This document shows positions 56,636-64,000 of a stretch of DNA of 64,000 bases, in pieces (position 1 is the stretch's first letter; each line of letters starts with the position of its first letter). Made by a program: the position numbers and the translations under genes. Origin of the DNA: Cohnella lubricantis (GTDB lineage Bacteria > Bacillota > Bacilli > Paenibacillales > Paenibacillaceae); the NCBI RefSeq assembly GCF_014212015.1, contig NZ_JACJVN010000033.1, positions 1-64,000 on the forward strand. The letters are read 5' to 3'. The notes beneath the pieces were generated by a model, which searched no databases, was not told the DNA's origin, and saw nothing but the letters and a program-made list of their open reading frames with translations.

Positions 56636-57229
56636 ATGGCAATCGACAATCAAGCAACTAAAGTTATCACCGGAACGGTACGTCTCTCTTACTGCCACAT
56701 CTTCGAGCCGCAAGCTATCGACGGCGGCGATGAGAAGTACAGCACGGCCATCCTGATCCCGAAGTCCGATAAGGAGACGTTGCGTAAGATCAAGGCGGCA
56801 GTTGAAGCGGCCAAGGAGCTCGGCAAGAGCAAGTGGGGCGGTAAGATCCCGGCCAACTGCAAGACGCCGCTGCGTGACGGCGACGAGGAGCGTCCGGACG
56901 ACGAAGCGTACGCTGGCCATTACTTCCTCAACGCAACCAGCAAGAACAAGCCGGGGATCGCGAAGCCGATCGGCAAAGACGCGAACGGCAAGACGAAGTT
57001 CGCCGAGATCACCGACACGACGGAAGTCTACTCCGGCTGCTACGCCAAGGTATCGCTGAACTTCTATCCGTTCGATGCGAAGGGTAACCGCGGCGTCGCT
57101 GCCGGTCTGAACAACGTGGTCAAGGTGCAGGACGGCGACTTCCTCGGCGGCCGCTCGAGCGTAAACGACGACTTCGCGGGCGAAGACTTCGACGATGTCG
57201 TCGGAGACGAAGACGACTGGATGAACTAA
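56636..57229 (+). CDS. DUF2815 phage protein, probable ssDNA-binding
   Basis: 197 residues. VITGTVRLSYCHIFEPQ, YSTAILIPKSDK, SGCYAKVSLNFYPFD and GVAAGLNNVVKVQDGDFLGG define DUF2815, which shares the OB fold of gp2.5-type single-strand binding proteins. The acidic tail (DFAGEDFDDVVGDEDDWMN) resembles protein-recruiting tails of SSBs. RBS AAAGGAGA. Confidence 0.87.
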   Translation: MAIDNQATKVITGTVRLSYCHIFEPQAIDGGDEKYSTAILIPKSDKETLRKIKAAVEAAKELGKSKWGGKIPANCKTPLRDGDEERPDDEAYAGHYFLNATSKNKPGIAKPIGKDANGKTKFAEITDTTEVYSGCYAKVSLNFYPFDAKGNRGVAAGLNNVVKVQDGDFLGGRSSVNDDFAGEDFDDVVGDEDDWMN

Positions 57230-57293
57230 GCAGGGCAGAAGGGGATTCGACAGCGGGTCCCCTTTCTCTATCAACAATTTGGAGGATCTACCT

Positions 57294-57485
57294 ATGACAA
57301 GACACGATCAAGCCCGCCGGGATGCGCTTGTTAAGACGCTCGTCAAAGCCAAGGAACAGGCGGAGACGGCAGCGCTGTACCTAACCGCTAACGACCGCGA
57401 TCCGGAGGATATCATGACGACGGCCGTTGTTATCGAGCATATCGACATTGCGCTAGAGCAGCTCGGCGCGCTAGTACCGCAATGA
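57294..57485 (+). CDS. Small phage protein, unrecognised
   Basis: 63 residues from ATG 57294 (TTGGAGG 8 nt upstream). All-helical (ALVKTLVKAKEQAETAALYL). Its stop overlaps the polymerase start (ATGA), so it is probably translated with it. Confidence 0.65.
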   Translation: MTRHDQARRDALVKTLVKAKEQAETAALYLTANDRDPEDIMTTAVVIEHIDIALEQLGALVPQ

Positions 57486-59467
57486 CCACTCTCCGAATTG
57501 ACGTCGAGACGTTCAGCTCGATTGACCTAAAGACGTGCGGCATGCACCGATACATCGAATCACCGGACTTCGAGATCCTGCTGTTCGCCTACGCTTACGA
57601 CGACGAGCCGGTTCGAGTGATCGACCTCACGGCGTTCGAGGACCTGCCGGAGCGCGTGCTGTACGATCTGACGGACCCGCTGGTCATAAAGACGGCGTTC
57701 AACGCGGCGTTCGAACGCGGGACGATCCGGCGACACTTCGGCATCGTATGTGATCCGCACCAGTGGCGCTGCACGGCTGTTCACGCGCTCACGCTGGGCC
57801 TGCCCGGCTATCTGGAAGGCGTGGCCGAGGTGTTGAAGCTGGACGCGCAGAAGGACGCACGCGGCAAGGCGCTGATCAAGTATTTCTCCGTTCCCTGCAA
57901 GCCGACTAAGGCCAACGGCGGCCGGACGCGGAACTATCCGCACCACGACCCGGAGAAGTGGGAGCAGTACAAGGCCTACAACGTGCAAGACGTCGTCGTA
58001 GAGCGGGAGATTGCTCGGGCGTTAGAGCGCTTCCCGGTGCCGGCGCATGAGTGGCGGCTGTGGGCTCTGGACCAGCGAATCAATGACCGCGGCGTCCGGC
58101 TCGACCCGGTGCTGGCCGCTCAGGCGATCGCCTGCGACGAGCAGTACGAGGCCCGGCTGGTAGCTGAGGCGCGGGAGATCACCGGGCTGGACAACCCGAA
58201 CAGTCTGCCGCAGCTTAAAGGCTGGCTCGCGGAGCGCGGGTTGGAGACTCCGGACGGACTCAGTAAAGAGTACATGCCAGCTCTCCTCGATGCGGCGCCG
58301 GACGACGATACGCGGCGGGTGCTGGAGATCCGGCGTGAGATGGGCAAGACGAGCGTGGACAAGTTCAACGCCATGCAGCGGTCCATCTGTTCCGATGATC
58401 GGGCGCGAGGGCTGCTGCAGTTTTGCGGCGCGAACCGGACATGGCGCTGGGCCGGGCGGCTGATTCAAGTACAGAACCTTCCGCAGAACAAGATCAAAGA
58501 CTTGGAGCTAGCACGTGAGACGCTACGGAGCGGCGACTTCGACATGCTGGAGATGATGTACGGCGCGCCGCCGTTCGTCCTCTCTCAACTCATCCGGACC
58601 GCGTTCGTTCCGTCACCCGGCTGCCGGTTCATCGTCTCGGACTTCTCGGCGATCGAGGCGCGCGTCATCGCGTGGCTGGCTGACGAGCAGTGGGTTCTGG
58701 ACGTTTTCAATGACCACGGCAATATCTACGAGGCGACAGCGTCCAGCATGTTTGGTGTTCCGCTTGAGACGATCGTGAAGGGACACAAGAATTACGAGCT
58801 CCGGGCGCGCGGTAAGGTCGCGGTGCTCGCCTGCGGTTACCAGGGAGGTCCAAACGCGATGGAGGCCATGGACACGAAGAAGGAGATCGACCCGTCGGAG
58901 TATCCGCGACTGGTCCAGCAATGGCGCGAGGCTAACCCGAACATTAAGAGACTTTGGTATAGAGCCGAAGATGCTGCCGTTACAGCGGTGCGCGAAAAGA
59001 CGACCGTCAAGCTGGCGCACGGCGTCCGTTACCGCTATGAGGCGGGCATGTTGTTCGCCGATCTGCCGAGTGGACGCAGCCTCTGCTACGTTAACCCGAG
59101 CGTCAAGGTCGAGAAGATTCGTCCGAAGGATCCGGACAAGGAGCCATTCGAGAAGGAGTGCCTCAGCTTCTGGGGCATGGACCAGGTCAAGAAGAAGTGG
59201 GAGAAGCAGCGGACGTATGGCGGCCGGCTGGTGGAGAACCTCGTCCAGGCGATCGCGCGGGACTGCCTGGCGGAAAGCATGACGCGCTTGGACAACGCAG
59301 GCTTCGACATCGTAATGCACGTCCACGACGAGGTGGTTATCGACCATCCGATAGACTCAACGACAGTCGATATGGTGACGGAGATCATGGGCCGGCCGAT
59401 CGACTGGGCGCCAGGACTGCCACTCAAAGCGGCGGGGTTCGAGTGCGACTTCTATCAGAAGGATTAG
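57482..59467 (+). CDS. Phage DNA polymerase, family A
   Basis: 661 residues. Replicates phage DNA. Proofreading domain with DVETFSSIDL near 6 and FNAAFERG; polymerase motif A DFSAIEARVIAWLA near 384, motif B RGKVAVLACGYQGG near 440, motif C VHDEVVID near 615. No 5' nuclease domain. Confidence 0.95.
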   Translation: MTTLRIDVETFSSIDLKTCGMHRYIESPDFEILLFAYAYDDEPVRVIDLTAFEDLPERVLYDLTDPLVIKTAFNAAFERGTIRRHFGIVCDPHQWRCTAVHALTLGLPGYLEGVAEVLKLDAQKDARGKALIKYFSVPCKPTKANGGRTRNYPHHDPEKWEQYKAYNVQDVVVEREIARALERFPVPAHEWRLWALDQRINDRGVRLDPVLAAQAIACDEQYEARLVAEAREITGLDNPNSLPQLKGWLAERGLETPDGLSKEYMPALLDAAPDDDTRRVLEIRREMGKTSVDKFNAMQRSICSDDRARGLLQFCGANRTWRWAGRLIQVQNLPQNKIKDLELARETLRSGDFDMLEMMYGAPPFVLSQLIRTAFVPSPGCRFIVSDFSAIEARVIAWLADEQWVLDVFNDHGNIYEATASSMFGVPLETIVKGHKNYELRARGKVAVLACGYQGGPNAMEAMDTKKEIDPSEYPRLVQQWREANPNIKRLWYRAEDAAVTAVREKTTVKLAHGVRYRYEAGMLFADLPSGRSLCYVNPSVKVEKIRPKDPDKEPFEKECLSFWGMDQVKKKWEKQRTYGGRLVENLVQAIARDCLAESMTRLDNAGFDIVMHVHDEVVIDHPIDSTTVDMVTEIMGRPIDWAPGLPLKAAGFECDFYQKD

Positions 59468-59477
59468 GAGGGTACTT

Positions 59478-59720
59478 ATGGCCAGAAATAAATTAGGCGA
59501 TTTGCAAAATCACCTGTTCGAGCAACTTGAACGGCTTAATGACGAGAACCTGACGGGAGAACAGCTTGAAACAGAGTTGAAACGAGCTAAGGCGGTCTCG
59601 TCGGTCGCTTCGCAGATCATCGCTAACGGGCATCTGGTTCTAAAGGCGGTTCAGCTCAAAGACAATGCTATAAGCGCCGATGTTCAAGTTCCGAAGATGC
59701 TAGAGGCAGGTGATGATTAA
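59478..59720 (+). CDS. Small phage protein, unrecognised
   Basis: 80 residues. N-terminal coiled coil (LFEQLERLNDENLTGEQLE) and a short beta tail. RBS AGGAGGG. Often found beside phage polymerases and HNH genes; role unknown. Stop overlaps the next start. Confidence 0.7.
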   Translation: MARNKLGDLQNHLFEQLERLNDENLTGEQLETELKRAKAVSSVASQIIANGHLVLKAVQLKDNAISADVQVPKMLEAGDD

Positions 59721-60325
59721 TGGCTGGTCTTGCACCAGAAGTGAAAGATTTCATTCGCGCCAACCATCTAGGAACGCCATTCCCGGAACTGGTCAGACTT
59801 GTTCAAGATCGCTTTGGTGAATCATCAGCATACAATCAGATCCGCGCCTTCGTACACAACAACAAATTATGGAATGGGTTGGATACAAGAATTAAGCCAG
59901 GGAACGTACCATTCAACAAGGGAAAGCCAAGAACGTGGGCTGGAGGTGAAGAGACGCGCTTCAAAAAAGGGCATCGCCCCAAGAATTACATGCCCGTGGG
60001 TTCCGAAAGGATCAACACAGATGGCTATATCGATGTGAAGATCGCTGACCCGAATAAATGGACACAGGTACATTTGCTAATTTGGGAAGCAGTCAACGGA
60101 CCGATCCCGAAAGGGCATGTCGTAATCTTCGCGGATGCAAACAAATTTAACGTGCATCCAGATAACCTCGTTCTTGTATCGCGCAGCCAACTCGCACGAC
60201 TTAATCAGAATCATCTTATTAAAGGTTCAGCGGAGTTGACGAAAGTTGGTATCGTAATCGCAGACCTTAAGCAAAAAATCAGCGATAGAAGGGTAAAGGG
60301 TAAAAAAGGGCCTATGCCGGAGTGA
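59720..60325 (+). CDS. Second HNH endonuclease
   Basis: 201 residues. N-terminal helical DNA-binding part (PFPELVRLVQDRFGESSAYN, KNYMPVGSERINTDGYI), HNH-type core VHLLIWEAVNGPIPKGHVVI then NVHPDNLVLVSRSQLARLN. Noticeably AT-richer than the flanking phage genes, as expected for a mobile homing-type gene. Separates the polymerase side from the clamp/primase side. Confidence 0.87.
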   Translation: MAGLAPEVKDFIRANHLGTPFPELVRLVQDRFGESSAYNQIRAFVHNNKLWNGLDTRIKPGNVPFNKGKPRTWAGGEETRFKKGHRPKNYMPVGSERINTDGYIDVKIADPNKWTQVHLLIWEAVNGPIPKGHVVIFADANKFNVHPDNLVLVSRSQLARLNQNHLIKGSAELTKVGIVIADLKQKISDRRVKGKKGPMPE

Positions 60326-60356
60326 ACATTCTATCAAATTATCGGAGGGCTAATAG

Positions 60357-60515
60357 ATGAGCAAATGCGTGATCTGCGGTTGCACTCAAGGTGATCAAGA
60401 CGTTTGGCCGGATCTGGTCAAGTTCAATGCCGATATGTGTACCGCGTGCTATAGCGAAATCATTCGAAATGCCATTAAGGAGAAAGGCGGTGCAGGAAAA
60501 GATGACCAAATCTGA
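60357..60515 (+). CDS. Small Cys-rich phage protein
   Basis: 52 residues (MSKCVICGCTQGDQDVW...). Cys pairs CVICGC and CTAC could bind one zinc. RBS TCGGAGGG. Overlaps the next start by 14 nt. Confidence 0.6.
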   Translation: MSKCVICGCTQGDQDVWPDLVKFNADMCTACYSEIIRNAIKEKGGAGKDDQI

Positions 60516-61134
60516 AATCCTCAGCAAGTTCGGCAAGCTGTTCGCAGCTGCCGGCGGAACGGCCGGCATTCTGCAAGGCATCCACTACGCGGCAGACGGC
60601 TCCGCCGTTGTGACAAATCGCCATTATCTTCTTCGCATACAAGGCGCCCACAGCTTCAGCCATCCTATTACGTTACACGCAAAGACAGGGCAGCCGCTCG
60701 AAGGCACTTATCCAGATACAAGCAAGATCTTCCCAACGAGCTGCGCGAGCGAGATTCGAATCCCGCGTAAATCCCTAGCTGACGCCTTACTCGCTGCCCA
60801 ATGCGTTGAGGCCGTTGCGACTAGACTTAACAAACGTGTTCCATTAGCTCGGCTAGTAGTCGACGGAGGATCAGCGTATCTAGATATCGAGTGCGAGCTT
60901 CCTTTCCCTATCGGTGTATCAACCAGGATCTCGAAAGAGGCGCCTAATAGCGATTCCCGGCGGTCGCTCAACGCCGGATACATGGCGACGGCGCTGGCGG
61001 TGTTCACCGCGGCTGAGACTGACGTAACGATCAAGATGAATAAGCCAATCGAGCCGATCGTCATCTCAAATGACAGCGGTATCGATGTGCTGATCCTTCC
61101 TTACCGGGTTCCGGAACAGGGAGAAAGCGCATGA
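60502..61134 (+). CDS. Sliding-clamp-like phage protein
   Basis: 210 residues from ATG 60502 (CAGGAAA upstream). The C-terminal stretch DVTIKMNKPIEPIVISND then DVLILPYRV closely resembles the end of DNA polymerase III beta subunits. The protein is a little over half of a bacterial clamp (about 370), so it would need two rather than three domains. Next to the phage polymerase, a processivity role is plausible but inferred. Confidence 0.6.
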   Translation: MTKSEILSKFGKLFAAAGGTAGILQGIHYAADGSAVVTNRHYLLRIQGAHSFSHPITLHAKTGQPLEGTYPDTSKIFPTSCASEIRIPRKSLADALLAAQCVEAVATRLNKRVPLARLVVDGGSAYLDIECELPFPIGVSTRISKEAPNSDSRRSLNAGYMATALAVFTAAETDVTIKMNKPIEPIVISNDSGIDVLILPYRVPEQGESA

Positions 61135-61364
61135 GGGTGCAGCGGTTAACGGACAAGCAGATCCTGCAATTCGTCTGCCGGAATGTGGGCTTCAGCGTAA
61201 CCTGGCGATGGAGAGATGATGGACTCCGCGCGCAGTGCGAGCGGCTGGCCCGCTGGGGATGGATCAAACGGGTTTATTCTCGCGGACGGGACGATTACGA
61301 GATTACGGATAAAGGTAGAGAGCAACTGGCGGCTCTGAGGTTAGACGGCAGTAAATCGGGGTGA
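61131..61364 (+). CDS. Small winged-helix phage protein
   Basis: 77 residues. Helix-turn-helix and wing (LRAQCERLARWGWIKRVYS, DDYEITDKGREQLAAL). ATGA overlap with the clamp-like gene. Possible regulator of the replication operon. Confidence 0.7.
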   Translation: MRVQRLTDKQILQFVCRNVGFSVTWRWRDDGLRAQCERLARWGWIKRVYSRGRDDYEITDKGREQLAALRLDGSKSG

Positions 61365-61368
61365 CGAC

Positions 61369-63726
61369 ATGGATCACGAGCTTGATATATCGTTCGGCAA
61401 GCACCGCGCCGACACGAACTGGAAACCTGAATACCTGACATGGGACGAGTTCGCCGAGCGGCTGCGGAAGGTCCGGCGGACGGCGGAGACGATGGCGCAG
61501 TACGACGCCATGTCTGTCCCGAATAAGGGGAAGGCCAAGGACGGCCCGGCATTCGTCGGCGGGCTCGTCCGCGGCGGCCGGCGGAAGAAGGAGAACGTCG
61601 ACACGCGCAGCCTGATCACGCTCGACGCCGACTTCGCGGACAACGACTTCCTCTTCACCGTCGAGCTCGTCCTCGGCGGCACGGCGTACGCTGTCTACTC
61701 GACACACAGCCATAGACCGGCGCGGCCGAAGTACCGGCTTATCGTCCCCGCGGATCGCGCCATGAGCCCGGACGAGTATGCGGCAACAGCGCGGAAGCTC
61801 GCCGAGCAGATCGGTCTGCACTACTTCGACCGAACCACGTTCGACGTCCATCGGCTGATGTATCTGCCGAGCTGCTCGAAGGACGCGGAGCCGGTGCTGG
61901 AGATCGCCGAGGGCGCACCGCTGTCCGTCGACGATGTGCTGGAGGTGTACGAGGACTGGCGGGACGTATCCGCCTGGCCGCGGCATCCGGAGGAAGCGAA
62001 GGTCATCGCGGCCGCCGGCAAGCGCGCGCAGGATCCGCGGGAGAAGCAGGGCACGATTGGCTTGTTCTGCCGGGCGTTCACGATCGAGGAGGGAATCGAT
62101 ACGTTCCTCTCCGGCATCTACGTCACCGGCACAATGCCGAACCGCTACACATACGTCGCTGGCTCGTCGGCCAACGGGCTCGAGATTTACCCGGATCAGG
62201 AGCTCGCGTTCTCGCACCAGGACAGCGACCCGGTCGCCGACGGCCGAACGTACAACCTGTTCGACCTCGTGCGGGTTCACAAGTTCGGCCATCTGGACGA
62301 CAACGTCAAGGAGCACACGCCGGATGCCAAGAAGCCGAGTCACATGGCGATGGAGCACTTCGCCGCGGCGCGGCCGGAGGTCAAGCGTCTCGCGCTGGCG
62401 GAGCGGCAGGCGGACTTTGCAGAGATGGCGGATGAGTTCGACGACGATACGGTGGAGGAAGAGGCGGACGACGACGGCTGGGAGGAGAAGCTGGACCTCC
62501 ATCATAAGACTGGACTCCCGCTGCCGACGGCGAGCAATGTCGAGATCATCCTGACGCACGGGTCGTGGCGCGGTGTACTGGCCTATGACGCGTTCGGGAA
62601 TACGGAAGTCGTCCGCAGGGCGCTGCCATGGCGAGAGCCGGAGCGCCCGGGACGGTTATATGAGCCGTGGCTGGCCGCCGATGACAAACGTTTGCAGCAC
62701 TGGTTCAGCAAGGTCCATTCGATCAATTCGGCAAAGACGATCCAGAACGCATTCACAGAGGTCGTCCATGCCAACACGTTTCATCCTATTAAGGCGTACG
62801 TCGAGAGCACATCGTGGGATGGCGTGCCGCGCGCGGAGCGGTTGTTCCCGGTCTACCTCGGCGCTGCCGACACCCATTACGTCCGGCAGGTGACGCGGAA
62901 GATGCTGCTCGCGGCCGTGACACGGCTGTATCGCCCGGGGTGCAAGTTCGACCAGATGCTGGTTCTGGTGGGACCGCAGGGCGCCGGTAAGAGCTCGCTT
63001 CTCGCGAAGCTGGGCCGCGAGTGGTTCAGTGATTCGCTACGGACGTTCGAGAACAAGGAAGCTGGCGAGCATCTGCAGAGCGGCTGGATCTTCGAGATCG
63101 GCGAGCTGTCGGCCATGAAGCGAACGGAAGTCGAAGAGGTCAAGGCGTTCTTGTCCAAGACAGAGGACCGTTATCGGGTGGCCTATGATCGGCAGGTGTC
63201 GGAGTTCCCGCGGAAATGCGTGTTCTTCGGAACGACCAATACGCGGGACTTCCTTCGAGACGCTACCGGCAATCGGCGGTTTTGGCCGGTGGAAGTGGTG
63301 CCGGAGCGCGCGGAGAGGTCGCACTGGGACGATCTCGGCGATGATGAGGTCCGGCAGATCTGGGCGGAGGTATTGCAGTGGTTCAAGGCGGGGGAATCCT
63401 TGGAGCTGGACAGCGAGTCCCGCATGGAGGCGGAGCGGCAGCAAGCGGCACATATGGAGAGCGATCCGCGGGAGGGGCTTATTCAAGAGTGGCTGGAGTC
63501 CGAGGAGCTAGACGAGATGGATAGGCCGACCGGACAAGCCCGCCAACGCGTGTGTGCGGCTCAGATATGGGTGGAGTGTCTCGGCCGGAAGAAGGGTGAA
63601 ATGAAGGCGTGGGAAGCAAAGGAGATTTGCGATATGGTCCGCCGCATTCCTGGTTGGAAAGAGCGAAAAGGCCGTGTTCGATTTTCCGGTTACGGCTTGC
63701 AAACCGCGTTCGAACGGGCCGAATGA
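61369..63726 (+). CDS. VapE-type phage primase-helicase
   Basis: 785 residues. N-terminal primase-like domain with LITLDADFADND near 84, YSTHSHRPARPKYRLIVP near 107 and FDVHRLMYLPS; linker; C-terminal virulence-associated-E superfamily 3 ATPase with Walker A GPQGAGKSS near 538, FEIGELSAMKR (Walker B region) and FFGTTNTRDFLRDATGNRRFW. Starts replication at the phage origin. Directly followed by the iteron cluster. Confidence 0.9.
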   Translation: MDHELDISFGKHRADTNWKPEYLTWDEFAERLRKVRRTAETMAQYDAMSVPNKGKAKDGPAFVGGLVRGGRRKKENVDTRSLITLDADFADNDFLFTVELVLGGTAYAVYSTHSHRPARPKYRLIVPADRAMSPDEYAATARKLAEQIGLHYFDRTTFDVHRLMYLPSCSKDAEPVLEIAEGAPLSVDDVLEVYEDWRDVSAWPRHPEEAKVIAAAGKRAQDPREKQGTIGLFCRAFTIEEGIDTFLSGIYVTGTMPNRYTYVAGSSANGLEIYPDQELAFSHQDSDPVADGRTYNLFDLVRVHKFGHLDDNVKEHTPDAKKPSHMAMEHFAAARPEVKRLALAERQADFAEMADEFDDDTVEEEADDDGWEEKLDLHHKTGLPLPTASNVEIILTHGSWRGVLAYDAFGNTEVVRRALPWREPERPGRLYEPWLAADDKRLQHWFSKVHSINSAKTIQNAFTEVVHANTFHPIKAYVESTSWDGVPRAERLFPVYLGAADTHYVRQVTRKMLLAAVTRLYRPGCKFDQMLVLVGPQGAGKSSLLAKLGREWFSDSLRTFENKEAGEHLQSGWIFEIGELSAMKRTEVEEVKAFLSKTEDRYRVAYDRQVSEFPRKCVFFGTTNTRDFLRDATGNRRFWPVEVVPERAERSHWDDLGDDEVRQIWAEVLQWFKAGESLELDSESRMEAERQQAAHMESDPREGLIQEWLESEELDEMDRPTGQARQRVCAAQIWVECLGRKKGEMKAWEAKEICDMVRRIPGWKERKGRVRFSGYGLQTAFERAE

Positions 63727-63875
63727 TGTATCAGTAAGCCGTATCAGCGCACTGATCTTTACTGATACACTGATACACCTTCTGTATCAGCAATATCAGA
63801 GAGATAACAGTAAAAACAGAATTACTGATACGGCTTCGTCCCAATAAAATCAAGGCTTCCGCCGTTTTGTATCAG
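63727..63875. repeat. Iteron cluster TGTATCAG, candidate phage origin
   Basis: Five exact copies of TGTATCAG or its complement: 63727-63734 (+), 63762-63769 (-), 63770-63777 (-), 63783-63790 (+), 63868-63875 (+). Two with one change: 63740-63747 (+) and 63825-63832 (-). They start at the stop codon of the primase-helicase gene and lie beside AT-rich DNA. Confidence 0.75.
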
Positions 63876-64000
63876 TTGTAACAGTAAATTCCCCTATTTT
63901 AGTAAAAAGGTAAATTAACTATATATAGCGACCACGGATATATAGTTAAACGCGAAAATACGCAGTACGCGCGAATGAGTGTTACTGCTGATCGGAGGTC
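63876..64000. other. AT-rich segment with perfect 12-bp inverted repeat
   Basis: TTAACTATATAT (63915-63926) and ATATATAGTTAA (63938-63949) are perfect inverted arms with an 11-nt centre, in AT-rich DNA next to the iterons. Candidate unwinding element, operator or hairpin. GGAGGTC at the window end looks like a ribosome site for the next gene. Confidence 0.65.

Noticed and set aside
61303-62559. 418-residue minus-strand frame over the primase-helicase gene
   Set aside because: It lies antisense to a recognised gene, is Arg/Val/Leu-biased and ignores the phage operon direction.

Overview
The window looks like a chromosomal segment of a GC-rich, spore-forming member of the Paenibacillaceae (Paenibacillus or Cohnella type). 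The basis is the set of Firmicutes genes (HelD, the YhbH sporulation protein, a sufCDSUB operon with SufU, mtnK-mtnA), purine-rich AGGAGG ribosome sites with ATG/GTG/TTG starts, and the high GC of the coding sequence. No tRNA, rRNA or CRISPR array was seen.

Layout. 1-550: a noncoding tandem repeat of 51-52 bp. 605-9063: housekeeping genes (a winged-helix protein behind a terminator-like leader, helD-recQ, an M24 peptidase, proline dehydrogenase, a class 3 lipase). 9066-16092: sugar genes (AraC regulator, divergent ThuA plus Gfo/Idh/MocA oxidoreductase, then a ChvE-MmsA-MmsB type monosaccharide ABC importer). 16198-18843: an orphan LuxR-type response regulator and a NarL-type two-component pair.

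18784-36317 is the most unusual part: two divergent operons forming a biosynthetic locus. Leftward: carrier protein, FabG-like reductase, family 2 glycosyltransferase, RibB, PlsC-type acyltransferase, FabL-like enoyl reductase, Sfp-type phosphopantetheinyl transferase. Rightward: ABC-2 exporter, FabZ-like dehydratase, a ketosynthase-like protein that has lost its catalytic residues (chain-length-factor-like), an intact ketosynthase, a BtrH-like putative acyltransferase, a second carrier protein, a class II aldolase, a 978-residue tandem nitroreductase/adenylate-forming ligase fusion, and a DapB paralogue, followed by a lipoprotein esterase. My reading is an iterative type II polyketide/fatty-acid-like pathway that builds a largely reduced acyl chain on an unusual activated starter, passes it to an acceptor, decorates it with sugar and exports it. 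The product cannot be told from sequence.

36533-50815: ordinary chromosome (GH43 glycosidase, YhbH, DUF423 protein, PAS-GGDEF-EAL protein, small conserved proteins, methylthioribose salvage, and the suf iron-sulfur operon with a PerR-like box over its -10).

50878-64000: the left, early part of a prophage inserted just downstream of sufB. It holds integrase, CI-like S24 repressor, a divergent control region with four matching operators, Cro-like and Xis-like proteins, small genes, then a tightly overlapping replication module (DUF2800, DUF2815, family A DNA polymerase, clamp-like protein, VapE-type primase-helicase) interrupted by two HNH endonucleases. It ends in an iteron cluster and a 12-bp inverted repeat that may be the phage origin. 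The rest of the prophage lies beyond the window.
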